This document shows, in pieces, positions 1-9,263 of a DNA stretch of 64,000 bases. Position 1 is the first letter of the stretch; every line of letters starts with the position of its first letter. The DNA is from Celeribacter neptunius (GTDB lineage: Bacteria; Pseudomonadota; Alphaproteobacteria; Rhodobacterales; Rhodobacteraceae): assembly GCF_900113955.1 (NCBI RefSeq), contig NZ_FORH01000007.1, positions 230,371 to 294,370 on the forward strand, written 5' to 3'. The notes beneath the pieces were generated by a model. That model was not told where the DNA came from and did no database searches. It saw only the letters and a program-made list of their open reading frames with translations. Made by a program: the position numbers and the translations under genes.

Positions 1-1539
1 ATCTATGTCAATCCCGAGGGGCCGGACGGCAATCCCGACCCGCTCGCTTCGGGGCGCGATATTCGCGAGACCTTCGCCCGCATGGCGATGAATGACGAAG
101 AGACCGTGGCGCTGGTCGCCGGCGGTCACACGTTCGGCAAGGCGCATGGCGCGGGCGATCCGTCGCTGGTCGGCCCGGAACCCGAAGCGGCACTGCTTCA
201 GGAGATGGGCTTTGGCTGGCGCAACGCGCATGGCAGCGGCAAGGGCGTGGACACCACCACCTCGGGGATCGAAGGGCCCTGGACCGCGCACCCCACCAGA
301 TGGGACATGGGCTATTTCGACGTGCTCTTCGGCTATGACTGGGAGCTGACCAAGAGCCCGGCCGGCGCGCAGATCTGGCATGCAAAATCCCTCGGCGACG
401 ACGATCATGCGCCCGAGGTCGATGGCTCCGGAAAACGGGTGCCGATCATGATGACCACCGCCGATATGGCGATGCGCATGGACCCGATCTATGGTCCGAT
501 TTCCAAACGCTTTCATGAGAACCCCGATGCGTTCGCCGACGCCTTTGCTCGGGCCTGGTTCAAGCTGACCCACCGCGACATGGGGCCGAAACCCTGTTAT
601 CGCGGCAAGGAGGTCCCGGCCGAAGACCTGATCTGGCAGGACCCGGTGCCGCCGGTCGATCATCCGTTGGTCGATGCCGCCGATATCGCGGCGCTGAAAA
701 CCGAGATCCTGAGCGCGAACCTGTCGGTCGCCGATCTGGTCTGGACCGCCTGGGCCTCGGCTTCGACCTTCCGGGGGTCGGACAAGCGTGGTGGCGCCAA
801 TGGCGCACGCATCCGTCTTGCGCCGCAGAAAGATTGGGAGGCGAATGATCCGGCGCGCATCTCCCGCGTGCTGGACGTGCTGAGCGGCATCCAGGCGGCC
901 TTCAACGGCGGCGCCTCCGGCGGCAAACAGGTCTCTCTGGCCGATCTGATCGTGCTGGGCGGCTGTGCCGCGATCGAGGCGGCGGCAGAAGCGGGGGGGC
1001 ACAAGGTCACAGTACCGTTCACCCCGGGCCGCACCGATGCGACCGAGGCGCAAACCGATGCCGCCTCCTTTGAGCCGATGGAGCCGCTGGTCGACGGATT
1101 CCGCAATTATCAGAAACAGAGCTTCAGCTATCCTGCCGAGGCGCTTCTGGTGGATCGGGCCCAGCTCCTGACGTTGAGCGCGCCGGAGATGACGGTTCTG
1201 GTCGGCGGGTTGCGGGCGCTCGGCGCGACCTGCGATGCCGATGGCGTTCTGACCGACCGCCCCGGCACGCTGAGCCCCGACTTCTTCGTCAACATTCTCG
1301 ACATGGGCATCGAATGGGCGCCGACCGACGCCAGCGAGACGCGGTTCGAGGGGCGCGATCGTGTTTCCGGCGCGGTCAAATGGACCGGGTCGCGGGTCGA
1401 TCTCGTCTTCGGCTCGAACTCGCAGCTCAGAGCCTTGGCCGAGGTCTATGCCTCCGGGGCGAACGGCAAGATGTTTGTCGACGACTTCGTCTCCGCCTGG
1501 AGCAAGGTGATGAATGCCGATCGGTTCGATCCGGCCTGA
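1..1539 (+). CDS. katG: Catalase-peroxidase KatG, 3' part (5' end outside window)
   Basis: Bifunctional heme catalase-peroxidase that removes hydrogen peroxide. The frame is open from base 1, so the gene starts to the left; 512 residues are visible. Residue 2 is the Tyr of the YVNPEGP motif and residue 28 the first Met of MAMND. These correspond to the Tyr and Met of the KatG-specific Met-Tyr-Trp adduct (Tyr229 and Met255 in the M. tuberculosis numbering). GGHTFGK follows, with the proximal heme-ligand His at residue 43, then TSGIE, the region of the known Ser315. The C-terminal half is the degenerate second peroxidase domain. About 227 residues, including the distal Arg-Trp-His pocket, are therefore off the edge. 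A hairpin follows the stop. Confidence 0.97.
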   Translation: MYVNPEGPDGNPDPLASGRDIRETFARMAMNDEETVALVAGGHTFGKAHGAGDPSLVGPEPEAALLQEMGFGWRNAHGSGKGVDTTTSGIEGPWTAHPTRWDMGYFDVLFGYDWELTKSPAGAQIWHAKSLGDDDHAPEVDGSGKRVPIMMTTADMAMRMDPIYGPISKRFHENPDAFADAFARAWFKLTHRDMGPKPCYRGKEVPAEDLIWQDPVPPVDHPLVDAADIAALKTEILSANLSVADLVWTAWASASTFRGSDKRGGANGARIRLAPQKDWEANDPARISRVLDVLSGIQAAFNGGASGGKQVSLADLIVLGGCAAIEAAAEAGGHKVTVPFTPGRTDATEAQTDAASFEPMEPLVDGFRNYQKQSFSYPAEALLVDRAQLLTLSAPEMTVLVGGLRALGATCDADGVLTDRPGTLSPDFFVNILDMGIEWAPTDASETRFEGRDRVSGAVKWTGSRVDLVFGSNSQLRALAEVYASGANGKMFVDDFVSAWSKVMNADRFDPA

Positions 1540-1576
1540 CCGCTTGCGGCGAAATTTGGCCGAGAGGCCTGACATC

Positions 1577-1600
1577 CCCGAACGCCGACCGGCGTTCGGG
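1577..1600 (+). terminator. Terminator-like hairpin after katG
   Basis: A perfect 10-bp inverted repeat, CCCGAACGCC and GGCGTTCGGG, with a GACC loop, begins 38 nt after the katG stop. No T-run follows, so intrinsic termination is plausible but not certain. Confidence 0.6.
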
Positions 1601-1761
1601 ACCTCGGAATACAGGTCTCGTTTCAGCCCTTTAGGGGCGATTGGGCCTTGTTTTCAAGCTCTCACGGCATGTTCACTTTATCTGCATTTTCGCTTGATGC
1701 GACATTTTGACATAGCCTGGTGAGGGCCGAAGTGTTATCGTTTTCGATGGGAGGAATGCGC

Positions 1762-2331
1762 GTGGATATCTTTTCAAAGCGCGACGGTCCGCGTCCGGAG
1801 GACGTGCGGGCTAAGCGACTTATATCCGAAAATGCCGGCACGATCCGCAGACTGGCGGATCAGATCAGCAATGGCGGTTTCACGAAAATGCGCCAGGATG
1901 AAGCCCGGCGCAAACAGGCGCCCAAGCCCGACGGCCTGCTCATCTATTCCATGTCCACGGCGGCAAGATCCGATGACCCGGACCCCTATGTCCGGGTGAG
2001 CCTGAGCGGCCGCGTCGCGCTTGTCGACAGCAACAACGGGCATCAGATCCAGTTGCTGGGGGAGCTGCGACGCAGCTTCGGCGCGCAGCGCTTTGTCCTG
2101 GCCACGGCGGCGAACGGATTTGTCTCTCCGGTCAGCGCAGAGATCGAGGCGGCGCTCACTCAGTACGAGGATGTCGAACTGGGGCCTGATTTCACGGAAA
2201 AAGACATCGTTCAGAAGTTTGGAGCCTGCCTGGGCCTGTCGGACAAATGGCAGGAGAACCGGGACGAACCAGAGCTCCAGACTGAGAAAGGGCACGGTAT
2301 AGCCGAAGATGACTCGAGCGAGCTACTATAA
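1762..2331 (+). CDS. Unknown 189-aa protein upstream of the sigma-54 activator
   Basis: Family not recognised. The chosen start is GTG at 1762 because GGGAGGA lies 6 nt before it; in-frame ATGs at 1747 and 1756 lack a usable ribosome site, and the one at 1756 directly abuts the GGGAGGA. The product is soluble and charged, with no signal peptide or membrane segment. It has a basic N-terminal helical part and a core that begins LLIYSMSTAAR around residue 55. The last 23 nt overlap the start of the sigma-54 activator gene, which implies translational coupling and a shared function. It could be a co-regulator or a sensor partner. Confidence 0.7.
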   Translation: MDIFSKRDGPRPEDVRAKRLISENAGTIRRLADQISNGGFTKMRQDEARRKQAPKPDGLLIYSMSTAARSDDPDPYVRVSLSGRVALVDSNNGHQIQLLGELRRSFGAQRFVLATAANGFVSPVSAEIEAALTQYEDVELGPDFTEKDIVQKFGACLGLSDKWQENRDEPELQTEKGHGIAEDDSSELL

Positions 2332-4330
2332 GGGAAGCAAGCGCCAAAACCTGTCAAAGGCGGCGATCGTGTCGGACCGTTCCGCGGAACGCAACATACG
2401 TTCGGCCTGGGAAAGCTTTGTCACGGCGGACCGGCCCGATGGCGTCAAGCCGGACCATGTCAGGGACGATATTCTGGCGTCCTGGCAGCGCAGCATGGAT
2501 CTTGGCGTCGATGCCGGGACATTTGGCTCGCGCAAGATCACCGATGAGACCGAGGTCCTGTTGCGGCGAGAGCGCAACGCGCATCTGCGCAAGGCGGCCT
2601 CGGCGGCCTTCAAGCGATTGGAGCCTCATCTGAGCGACGCCAAGTCGATCCTGCTGCTGGCGGATGATCAGGGGGTGATCATCGATGCGATCGGAGACGA
2701 GTCCGTGCTCGACGAGGGGCAGGGGATCCATCTCGAAATCGGCGGGCAATGGGATGAGAAGGTCATCGGCACCAACGGCATCGGCACGGCGCTGAGGACC
2801 GGAAAGCCGATGTATGTCCACGCCTCCGAGCATTTCGTCGAGGGGGTTCAGGCCTGGACCTGCGCCGGCGCGCCGATCCGCAACCCGTTCGATGACTCGG
2901 TCATCGGCGTTGTGGATCTCTCCGGCCCGCCCGATATCTTTCGCCGGCACAATGTCGCCCTGGTCCTGGCGGCGGCGCGTGAGATCGAGATCGCCCTGGC
3001 GGAACTGCAGCGACAGGACCGGACACAGCTGCTCGAGGCGTTCCTGCAATCCAAATACAGTCATAGCGACAATTCGGTTCTGCTGCTCGACCGCGAGGGG
3101 CGGATCCTGTTCCGGCGCGGGGTGGACGAAAAGACCTTTCCGGCCTCGGATCAGCTTCTGGTCGGCCACAAGCTGCTGCCCGACCCCGAAGCCGTTTCGG
3201 AAAAGGATCTGCCGTCTCTGTTGCCACCCAACGTGGAAGCACAGGGCATGGAACGGCTCATTCTTGACAATTCCTATCGTGGCGCGGCGCTGTTTCTGCG
3301 CTCGGAACTGCCGAAAATGCGACCGGCGGGTGGCGGGCTGAGCATTCAGCCGCGCCGCGATGTTACCGAGGATGCAATCCGGATCATTGGCGCCTCGCCG
3401 AAAATGCTCGAGGCCATCGAACTGGCGGAACGGGCGGCAAAGGTCAATGTCTCGGTGCTGATCCAGGGTGAGACCGGCGTCGGCAAGGAGCTTTTCGCGC
3501 GTCTGATCCACAGCCGTCTCGGTCGCGCGGACGCGCCCTATGTGCCCGTCAACTGTGCCGCGGTCTCTGGCGATTTGATCGGCGCCGAGCTGTTCGGCTA
3601 TGTCGATGGCGCCTTTACCGGCGCGGTGCGCGGCGGGCGGGCCGGCAAGTTCGAACAGGCCGATGGTGGATTGCTCTGTCTTGATGAAATCGGCGATATG
3701 CCGATTGAATTGCAGCCTTATTTGCTGCGGGCGCTGGAACAGCGTGCGATCTACCGCATGGGCGACAATACCCGGCGGCCGGTGGATGTCCGGCTGGTGG
3801 CGATGACCAACCGTGATCTGCGCTCCGAGATCGACAAGGGCACGTTCCGCCGGGATCTGTTCTATCGCATTGGCGTGGTGACGATCGAGGTGCCGCCGCT
3901 CAGGGAACGCGGCAAGGACATCTCCGCCCTGATCGAACATTTCTCGGCCCATTACGCGGCACAGATCGGTCGGCCGCAGATGGCTTTCGCTGCCGACACG
4001 ATCGATCTGCTCGAAAGCTACAGATGGCCGGGCAATGTCAGGGAGTTGCGGAATGTCATTCAGCGCATCTATCTCGTCGGCTCCGGTCCGGTCGTGTGCA
4101 TCGGTGATCTGCCGCCGGAGTTGCGCGACGATTTCGATGAGCCGGAGGCGGATTCTCTCGAGAGCATCCTGAGCGGCAATTCCGGAGATCTCGAAAGCAT
4201 CGAGGCGAGCGCCATTCGCCGGACGATCCTCGCCGAAAAGGGCAATCTGACACGGGTCGCGGCGGTTCTCGGCATCTCGCGACCGACGCTTTATCGCAAG
4301 ATGCGGCAATACCGCATCGATCGTGGCTGA
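2309..4330 (+). CDS. Sigma-54-dependent activator of the AcoR type (GAF, AAA+, Fis HTH)
   Basis: An enhancer-binding protein of 673 residues that would remodel sigma-54 RNA polymerase. The N-terminal part resembles AcoR and carries a GAF-type sensory region, about residues 80-230, with the family motif KVIGTNGIGTAL. The AAA+ domain has Walker A GETGVGKE near residue 387, an intact GAFTGA sigma-54 contact loop near 434, and Walker B LLCLDEIG. The C-terminus carries a Fis-type helix-turn-helix (LTRVAAVLGISRPTLYRKM). AcoR proteins respond to acetoin or related alcohols and aldehydes. No acetoin genes lie beside it, so the effector and the target promoter are unknown. Confidence 0.9.
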   Translation: MTRASYYKGSKRQNLSKAAIVSDRSAERNIRSAWESFVTADRPDGVKPDHVRDDILASWQRSMDLGVDAGTFGSRKITDETEVLLRRERNAHLRKAASAAFKRLEPHLSDAKSILLLADDQGVIIDAIGDESVLDEGQGIHLEIGGQWDEKVIGTNGIGTALRTGKPMYVHASEHFVEGVQAWTCAGAPIRNPFDDSVIGVVDLSGPPDIFRRHNVALVLAAAREIEIALAELQRQDRTQLLEAFLQSKYSHSDNSVLLLDREGRILFRRGVDEKTFPASDQLLVGHKLLPDPEAVSEKDLPSLLPPNVEAQGMERLILDNSYRGAALFLRSELPKMRPAGGGLSIQPRRDVTEDAIRIIGASPKMLEAIELAERAAKVNVSVLIQGETGVGKELFARLIHSRLGRADAPYVPVNCAAVSGDLIGAELFGYVDGAFTGAVRGGRAGKFEQADGGLLCLDEIGDMPIELQPYLLRALEQRAIYRMGDNTRRPVDVRLVAMTNRDLRSEIDKGTFRRDLFYRIGVVTIEVPPLRERGKDISALIEHFSAHYAAQIGRPQMAFAADTIDLLESYRWPGNVRELRNVIQRIYLVGSGPVVCIGDLPPELRDDFDEPEADSLESILSGNSGDLESIEASAIRRTILAEKGNLTRVAAVLGISRPTLYRKMRQYRIDRG

Positions 4331-4350
4331 TCCCGGGCGCGAGACGGCGG

Positions 4351-4815
4351 TCAGTCGAGCCTTGCCGGCAGGTGTTTGACCCGCCGGATCGGGATGGAGG
4401 ATTCCAGTGAGGCGACACCGGGCAGCTTGGTCAGGCGACCGGTCAGAAACCGTTCGAATTCCGCCAGATCGGCGACGGCGACACGGAGCAGATAGTCGAA
4501 ACTGCCGGTCATCAGCCAGCATTCGACAATCTCGGGACAGTGCCGGACCTCGGTCTCGAATGCGACCAGCCGGTCGTCGATCTGCCGGTCGAGCCGGACC
4601 GAGATGAAGACGCTGAAACCATAACCGAGCCGAGCATCGTCGATCCGGGCATTGTAGCCGGTGATATAGCCCTCGGTCTCGAGCTTGCGCATGCGCCGGG
4701 CGCAGGGCGAGGGCGAAAGACCGACCCTGTCGCCCAGCTCCTGATGGGTGAGACGTGCGTCTCGCTGAAGCTCACGCAAGATCTTGCGATCGATTTCATC
4801 AAGCTCTTCCGACAT
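4351..4815 (-). CDS. Lrp/AsnC-family regulator (MdeR-like position)
   Basis: A protein of 154 residues, typical of Lrp. The start is the Met of MSEELDEIDRKIL at 4815; the open frame extends further upstream but only with non-Lrp sequence. The N-terminus is a winged helix-turn-helix (LTHQELGDRVGLSPSPCARR). The rest is the RAM ligand-binding and oligomerisation domain with GSFDYLLRVAV. It is divergent from the E1-type dehydrogenase at 4946, with a 130-bp gap that holds a small dyad. In Pseudomonas putida, an Lrp-type MdeR controls mdeAB, whose mdeB encodes a similar E1. By analogy this gene probably controls its divergent neighbour in response to an amino acid or 2-oxoacid. Confidence 0.9.
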   Translation of the reverse strand: MSEELDEIDRKILRELQRDARLTHQELGDRVGLSPSPCARRMRKLETEGYITGYNARIDDARLGYGFSVFISVRLDRQIDDRLVAFETEVRHCPEIVECWLMTGSFDYLLRVAVADLAEFERFLTGRLTKLPGVASLESSIPIRRVKHLPARLD

Positions 4816-4842
4816 CTTCGCGGGTTTCCGTCTCAAATTTGC

Positions 4843-4856
4843 TTCTGTGCGCAGAA
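4843..4856. promoter_or_regulatory. Dyad in the Lrp/E1 divergent promoter region
   Basis: TTCTG-TGCG-CAGAA is a perfect 5-bp dyad in the 130-bp gap between the divergent Lrp-type regulator and E1 genes. It is a candidate regulator site judged only on symmetry and place. Confidence 0.35.
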
Positions 4857-4945
4857 TATCATCGCAAAACATCAAAAATGGCAATGATCTTGACGGCAAA
4901 CGGCGTGCAAAATCCTGTACGCTGAGCGAAGCGAGGGAGGCCGGG

Positions 4946-7318
4946 ATGAATGACGAGACCGCATATCTGAAAACGATCGAACAGCGCCTTTTGTGGCTGT
5001 CGCACTGGATGATCCACGAGGCCAATCATATCCGCCGGAAGGCGGATGGGATTAAGATCGGCGGGCATCAGGCCTCTTCGGCCTCGATGGTGTCGATCAT
5101 GACGGCGCTCTATTTCTCCGCATTGCGGCCCGAAGACCGGGTTGCGGTCAAACCGCATGCGGCGCCGGTCTTTCACGCGATGCAATATCTGATGGGCCAT
5201 CAGAGCCGGGAAAAGATGCAGAATTTCCGTGGTTTTGGCGGGGTGCAAAGCTATCCGAGCCGCACCAAGGACATCGACGATGTCGATTTCTCGACGGGCT
5301 CGGTCGGGCTCGGCGTCGGGATCACCGCGCTGGCTTCGATCGTGCAGGATTTCATTGCCGCCAAGGACTGGGGTGCGGACACGCGGATCGGTCGCATGGT
5401 CGCGCTGGTGGGCGATGCGGAAATGGATGAGGGCAATGTCTACGAGGTGTTGCAGGAAGGCTGGAAAAACAATCTGCGCAACACCTGGTGGATCATCGAT
5501 TACAACCGCCAGTCGCTCGACGGGATCGTGCGCGAGGGGCTGTTTGCCCGGATCGAGAAGATTTTCGAGGCCTTCGGCTGGGAGGTGGTGAAGATCAAAT
5601 ACGGTGCCCTGCAACGCGCCGCGTTCACCGAGCCGGGGGGCGATCAGCTGCGTGCCTGGATCGATGCCTGTCCGAATGCCGAATACGCGGCCCTGACCTA
5701 TCAGGGCGGCGCGGTCTGGCGCAAACGATTGCTCGACGATCTCGGCGATCAGGGCGATGTGACCGCGTTGATCGACCGGCGCTCCGACCGGGAGCTGGCG
5801 GCACTGATGGAGGGGCTCGGCGGCAATTGCGTCGAGACCATGGCCGAGACCTTCGCTGCCATCGATCATGACCGCCCGACCTGTTTTCTGGCCTATACGA
5901 TCAAGGGCTGGGGCACGCCGATCGCCGGGCACAAGGACAATCATGGCGGGCTGATGACCAAGGCGCAGATGGCCGGCTGGCAAAAGCATATGGGGGTGCC
6001 GGAAGGCGCGGAATGGGAGCCTTTCGCATGTGTTGAAGACCCGGCATCCCTGCGGGACTTCCTGTCACGCGTGCCGTTCTTTTCCGAAGCCCCGCGGCGT
6101 TATCACGATGCCTTTCTGCCGGTGCCGGAGATCGGGATCTCGACGGATCGCGAACTGTCGACCCAGACCGCCTTTGGCAAGATCCTCGATGATCTGGCCA
6201 AAGGCGACAGCGCGCTTGCGGCGCGGATCATGACCACCTCGCCCGATGTCACCGGCACCACCAGCCTCGGCCCCTGGGTCAATCGGCGCAGGCTTTTCGC
6301 GCGCGAGGAACTGCCGGATGCCTTCATCGAACATCGCATCCCCTCGACCGCGAAATGGAATTTTGCCCCCGAGGGCCAGCATGTCGAGCTGGGCATTGCC
6401 GAGATGAATCTGTTCCTTTTGCTCGGGGCGGCGGGGCTTTCGCACAGTCTCTGGGGCAAGCGGATCATTCCCATCGGTACGGTCTACGATCCTTTCGTCA
6501 ACCGCGGTTTGGACGCACTCAATTACGCCTGTTATCAGGATGCGCGTTTCATGATCGTCGGCACGCCCTCCGGTGTCACATTGGCCCCAGAGGGCGGGGC
6601 GCATCAATCCATCGGCACGCCGCTCATCGGCATGAGCCAGGACGGTCTCGCGGCGTTCGAACCGGCCTTTGCCGATGAGCTGTCGGTGATCATGGAATGG
6701 GCGTTCGACTATCTGCAACGCGATGGCGAGGGCGATCCGGACGAACGCACCTGGCTGCGCGATGAAACCGGGGGATCGGTCTACCTGCGCCTGACGACGA
6801 AACCGCTGGAACAGCCGGGCAAACGTCATGATGAGGCCTTTCGGCAGGGCACGATCGACGGCGCCTATTGGCTGCGCCCGCCGGGGCCGAACTGTTCGGT
6901 TGTCATCGCCTATCAGGGCGCCGTGGCGGACGAGGCCATCGCCGCTGCCGGAATGATCGGGGAATATCGCCGCGACGTGGCGGTGCTGGCGGTGACCTCG
7001 GCGGATCGTCTGAATGCCGGATGGACCGCGGCGCAGCGCGAGAGGGCGCGGGGCAACCCGGCGGCGCAAAGCCATGTCGAGCGCCTGTTGGGCGGTTTGC
7101 CCCGGCATTGCGCCATCGTCACCGTGATCGACGGTCATCCCGCGACCCTGGCCTGGCTCGGCGCCGTGGTCGGACACAGGACGATCTCGCACGGTGTGGA
7201 ACATTTCGGCCAGACCGGCAGCATCGGCGATCTTGCGCGACATTTCCGCATCGACCGGACGGCCCTGGTCGCCTCGGTCGCGGCCATGACCGAGGGTCTC
7301 ACACCGCGAGAACCGTGA
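4946..7318 (+). CDS. Homodimeric 2-oxoacid dehydrogenase E1 (AceE/MdeB-like), thiamine diphosphate dependent
   Basis: A protein of 790 residues resembling the single-chain pyruvate dehydrogenase E1 (AceE) but about 100 residues shorter. ATG 4946 is preceded by GAGGGAGG 5 nt away. The thiamine diphosphate motif begins GDAEMDEG near residue 156 and ends at DYNRQSLDG near 188. The transketolase-like central domain has EGQHVELGIAEMNLFLLLGA. No E2 acyltransferase gene is nearby. P. putida MdeB, a 2-oxobutyrate dehydrogenase E1 linked to methionine breakdown, is a good model because of the divergent Lrp gene, but the mdeA lyase is absent here. The substrate could be pyruvate, 2-oxobutyrate or another short 2-oxoacid. 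Confidence 0.85.
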   Translation: MNDETAYLKTIEQRLLWLSHWMIHEANHIRRKADGIKIGGHQASSASMVSIMTALYFSALRPEDRVAVKPHAAPVFHAMQYLMGHQSREKMQNFRGFGGVQSYPSRTKDIDDVDFSTGSVGLGVGITALASIVQDFIAAKDWGADTRIGRMVALVGDAEMDEGNVYEVLQEGWKNNLRNTWWIIDYNRQSLDGIVREGLFARIEKIFEAFGWEVVKIKYGALQRAAFTEPGGDQLRAWIDACPNAEYAALTYQGGAVWRKRLLDDLGDQGDVTALIDRRSDRELAALMEGLGGNCVETMAETFAAIDHDRPTCFLAYTIKGWGTPIAGHKDNHGGLMTKAQMAGWQKHMGVPEGAEWEPFACVEDPASLRDFLSRVPFFSEAPRRYHDAFLPVPEIGISTDRELSTQTAFGKILDDLAKGDSALAARIMTTSPDVTGTTSLGPWVNRRRLFAREELPDAFIEHRIPSTAKWNFAPEGQHVELGIAEMNLFLLLGAAGLSHSLWGKRIIPIGTVYDPFVNRGLDALNYACYQDARFMIVGTPSGVTLAPEGGAHQSIGTPLIGMSQDGLAAFEPAFADELSVIMEWAFDYLQRDGEGDPDERTWLRDETGGSVYLRLTTKPLEQPGKRHDEAFRQGTIDGAYWLRPPGPNCSVVIAYQGAVADEAIAAAGMIGEYRRDVAVLAVTSADRLNAGWTAAQRERARGNPAAQSHVERLLGGLPRHCAIVTVIDGHPATLAWLGAVVGHRTISHGVEHFGQTGSIGDLARHFRIDRTALVASVAAMTEGLTPREP

Positions 7319-7417
7319 TCGCGGCAATGCGCGTGGGCCTTATGGCGCACGGAATGGCGCAGTCCCTTGAAGCGCGCGTCAGAAGTGTGCGGCAGATGGC
7401 TTCGCGCCGGGGGGATC

Positions 7418-8092
7418 TCATTTCTGCATCCGCTCGAAACTCAGCGAGATATGCCCCCGCCGCAGATGCCCCACCGCATCGAGATCGCCGAGTGTCAGCG
7501 CCTCGAGAATGTCCTGAACCTCGCGGGCGTAGATCTCGATCTCCTGTATCAGGTCGATCCGCGAGGCCGTGACCTGTTGCAGCCAGATCCGCGCGGTTCG
7601 GAAATACAGCCGTTCGGACATGGTGCGCAGCGGGGCATTCGCGGTCAGCTCCAGAAGTGTCAGGAACATGTCCCGGTCGAGCATCGAGAACTCCCTGGCC
7701 GAGGGGGCGGATTTGAGCGCCTCCGCCCGCGCCAGAAGCGCCCCGATCCGGGTCAGCAGGGCGGGGGTCGGTGGCACGGTGTCGAGCGAGGTCTGCAACA
7801 GCACCAGCTCCTTGCGCAGGCGATAGACCTGCGCCAGCTCCGCCATGTCCATATCGGTGACCATCGTGCCCACGCCATGCACCGAGATCACCAGCCCCTC
7901 GTCTTCGAGCCGGGCCAGGACCCGGCGCAGCGGGGTACGCGATATGCCGAATTCCTCGGCCAGTTCCACTTCCGACAGTTTCAGTCCCGGTGGATAGTCC
8001 AACAGGCAGATCCGGCTGCGAATCTCGCGGTGAATCTGGTCGTGGCGTTCGCGTGGCCGCAGGGGATCGCCAGAGGGCTCAGTCAGCGTCAT
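7418..8092 (-). CDS. GntR-family regulator, FCD type
   Basis: A 224-residue transcription factor. The start Met of MTLTEPSGDPLRP lies at 8092 and overlaps the end of the upstream deacylase gene by 14 nt, which indicates one transcript. The N-terminal winged helix contains SEVELAEEFGISRTPLRRVLARLEDEGLV. The C-terminal all-helical part has the size and pattern of the FCD ligand domain. It lies last in the operon with the DoeA-like hydrolase and the ArgE-like deacylase, and is probably their local repressor. Candidate TTGT-N2-ACAA-type sites lie upstream of the first gene. Confidence 0.88.
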   Translation of the reverse strand: MTLTEPSGDPLRPRERHDQIHREIRSRICLLDYPPGLKLSEVELAEEFGISRTPLRRVLARLEDEGLVISVHGVGTMVTDMDMAELAQVYRLRKELVLLQTSLDTVPPTPALLTRIGALLARAEALKSAPSAREFSMLDRDMFLTLLELTANAPLRTMSERLYFRTARIWLQQVTASRIDLIQEIEIYAREVQDILEALTLGDLDAVGHLRRGHISLSFERMQK

Positions 8093-9260
8093 GAGCGTGT
8101 CGTCCACCGTATATCTCTCCCAACCGGTCCAGCATGGCCAGAGACTGGCGGAGCTGATCAAGCGCGATATATTCATCCGGCTTGTGCGCCTGGTCAATGG
8201 AGCCGGGTCCGCAAATCACCGCCTGCATGCCGATTTTCTGGAACAATCCTGCCTCGGTGCCAAAGGGCACGAGACCTGCATGGTTGGCGCCGGTGAGGCG
8301 AAACACCAGATCGCGGGCGGCGTTCTCGTCCATCGGTGTGAGCCCCGCGACCTCGCCGATCACCTCGGTTTCGATCGCGGCATGTGAGGCCACCCGCCGC
8401 ATCTCCGGCAAGAGCACGTCGCCGACATAGCTGGCAATCTCGCGTTTGACGAAGGTCATGTCGTCCTCCGCCACCGGCCGCATTTCCCACTCGAGCACCG
8501 CCTTGCCGGCGATCACGTTATGGGCATGGCCGCCCTTGAGGCCGCCGATGTTGATCGTGGTGTGCGGCGGGTCGAACCGTGATCCCTCGGGACAGCGCGC
8601 GATCAGAGCCCGGCGCAGGTCGAGCAACCGGTTGATATAGCGCGCCGCATATTCCACCGCGTTCACGCCCTTTTCCGGCGCCGATCCGTGCCCCTCTGCG
8701 CCTGTGAAAGTGACGGTATACTCGCAGCAGCCTTTGTGCCCTTCGATCACCCGCATGTCCGTGGGCTCCCCGATGAGGGCCATGGCCGGGCGGATCTCGC
8801 GCCCGCGCAGCACCAAGACGAGATCGCGCGCGCCGAGACAGCCGACCTCCTCGTCATGGGTGAAGGCGAAATGGATCGGCCGCTCCTGTGCCGCGGCTTT
8901 GAGCCGGTCGAGTTTGCTCATGCAGGTGGCGATAAACCCCTTCATGTCGCAGGTGCCGCGCCCATAGAGCCGGCCGTCCCGCTCGATCAGTCGAAACGGA
9001 TCGCTGGTCCAGGGCTGGTCTTCGACCGGCACCACATCCGTGTGACCCGACAGGACCAGACCGCCGGCGCGCTCCGGGCCGAGCGTGGCGAAGAGGTTGG
9101 CCTTTTGCCCGCTGGCGTCGGCCAGAACCTCCACCCGGGCGCCGGCGTCGTTCAGCCGCTCCGCGATATAGGAAATCGCGGCGAGGTTGCTATCGGAGGA
9201 CACCGTGGGAAAGGCGATCAGATCGGCGAGAATATCCTTGCAGGTTCCAAGCGCGCTCAT
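8079..9260 (-). CDS. argE: M20 amidohydrolase, N-acetylornithine deacetylase (ArgE)-like
   Basis: A 393-residue metal-dependent deacylase. It shows the M20 metal and catalytic motifs in order: SGHTDVVP near residue 70, RGTCDMKG near 102, HDEEVGCLGA near 135, and a late HKPDEYI with the last metal-ligand His. A central dimerisation domain interrupts the catalytic domain. ArgE removes acetyl from N2-acetylornithine. Here it sits 3 nt downstream of a DoeA-like hydrolase and before a GntR gene, not among arginine genes. A catabolic role on an N-acetylated diamino acid, such as an acetyl-diaminobutyrate made by ring opening of ectoine, is therefore inferred. Confidence 0.85.
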   Translation of the reverse strand: MSALGTCKDILADLIAFPTVSSDSNLAAISYIAERLNDAGARVEVLADASGQKANLFATLGPERAGGLVLSGHTDVVPVEDQPWTSDPFRLIERDGRLYGRGTCDMKGFIATCMSKLDRLKAAAQERPIHFAFTHDEEVGCLGARDLVLVLRGREIRPAMALIGEPTDMRVIEGHKGCCEYTVTFTGAEGHGSAPEKGVNAVEYAARYINRLLDLRRALIARCPEGSRFDPPHTTINIGGLKGGHAHNVIAGKAVLEWEMRPVAEDDMTFVKREIASYVGDVLLPEMRRVASHAAIETEVIGEVAGLTPMDENAARDLVFRLTGANHAGLVPFGTEAGLFQKIGMQAVICGPGSIDQAHKPDEYIALDQLRQSLAMLDRLGEIYGGRHAHDAD

Positions 9261-9263
9261 CGA

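Noticed and set aside
2354..4522. 722-codon open frame antisense to the sigma-54 activator
   Set aside because: It is a shadow in GC-rich sequence: Arg, Asp and Gln rich, without domains, and the plus-strand gene is unmistakable.
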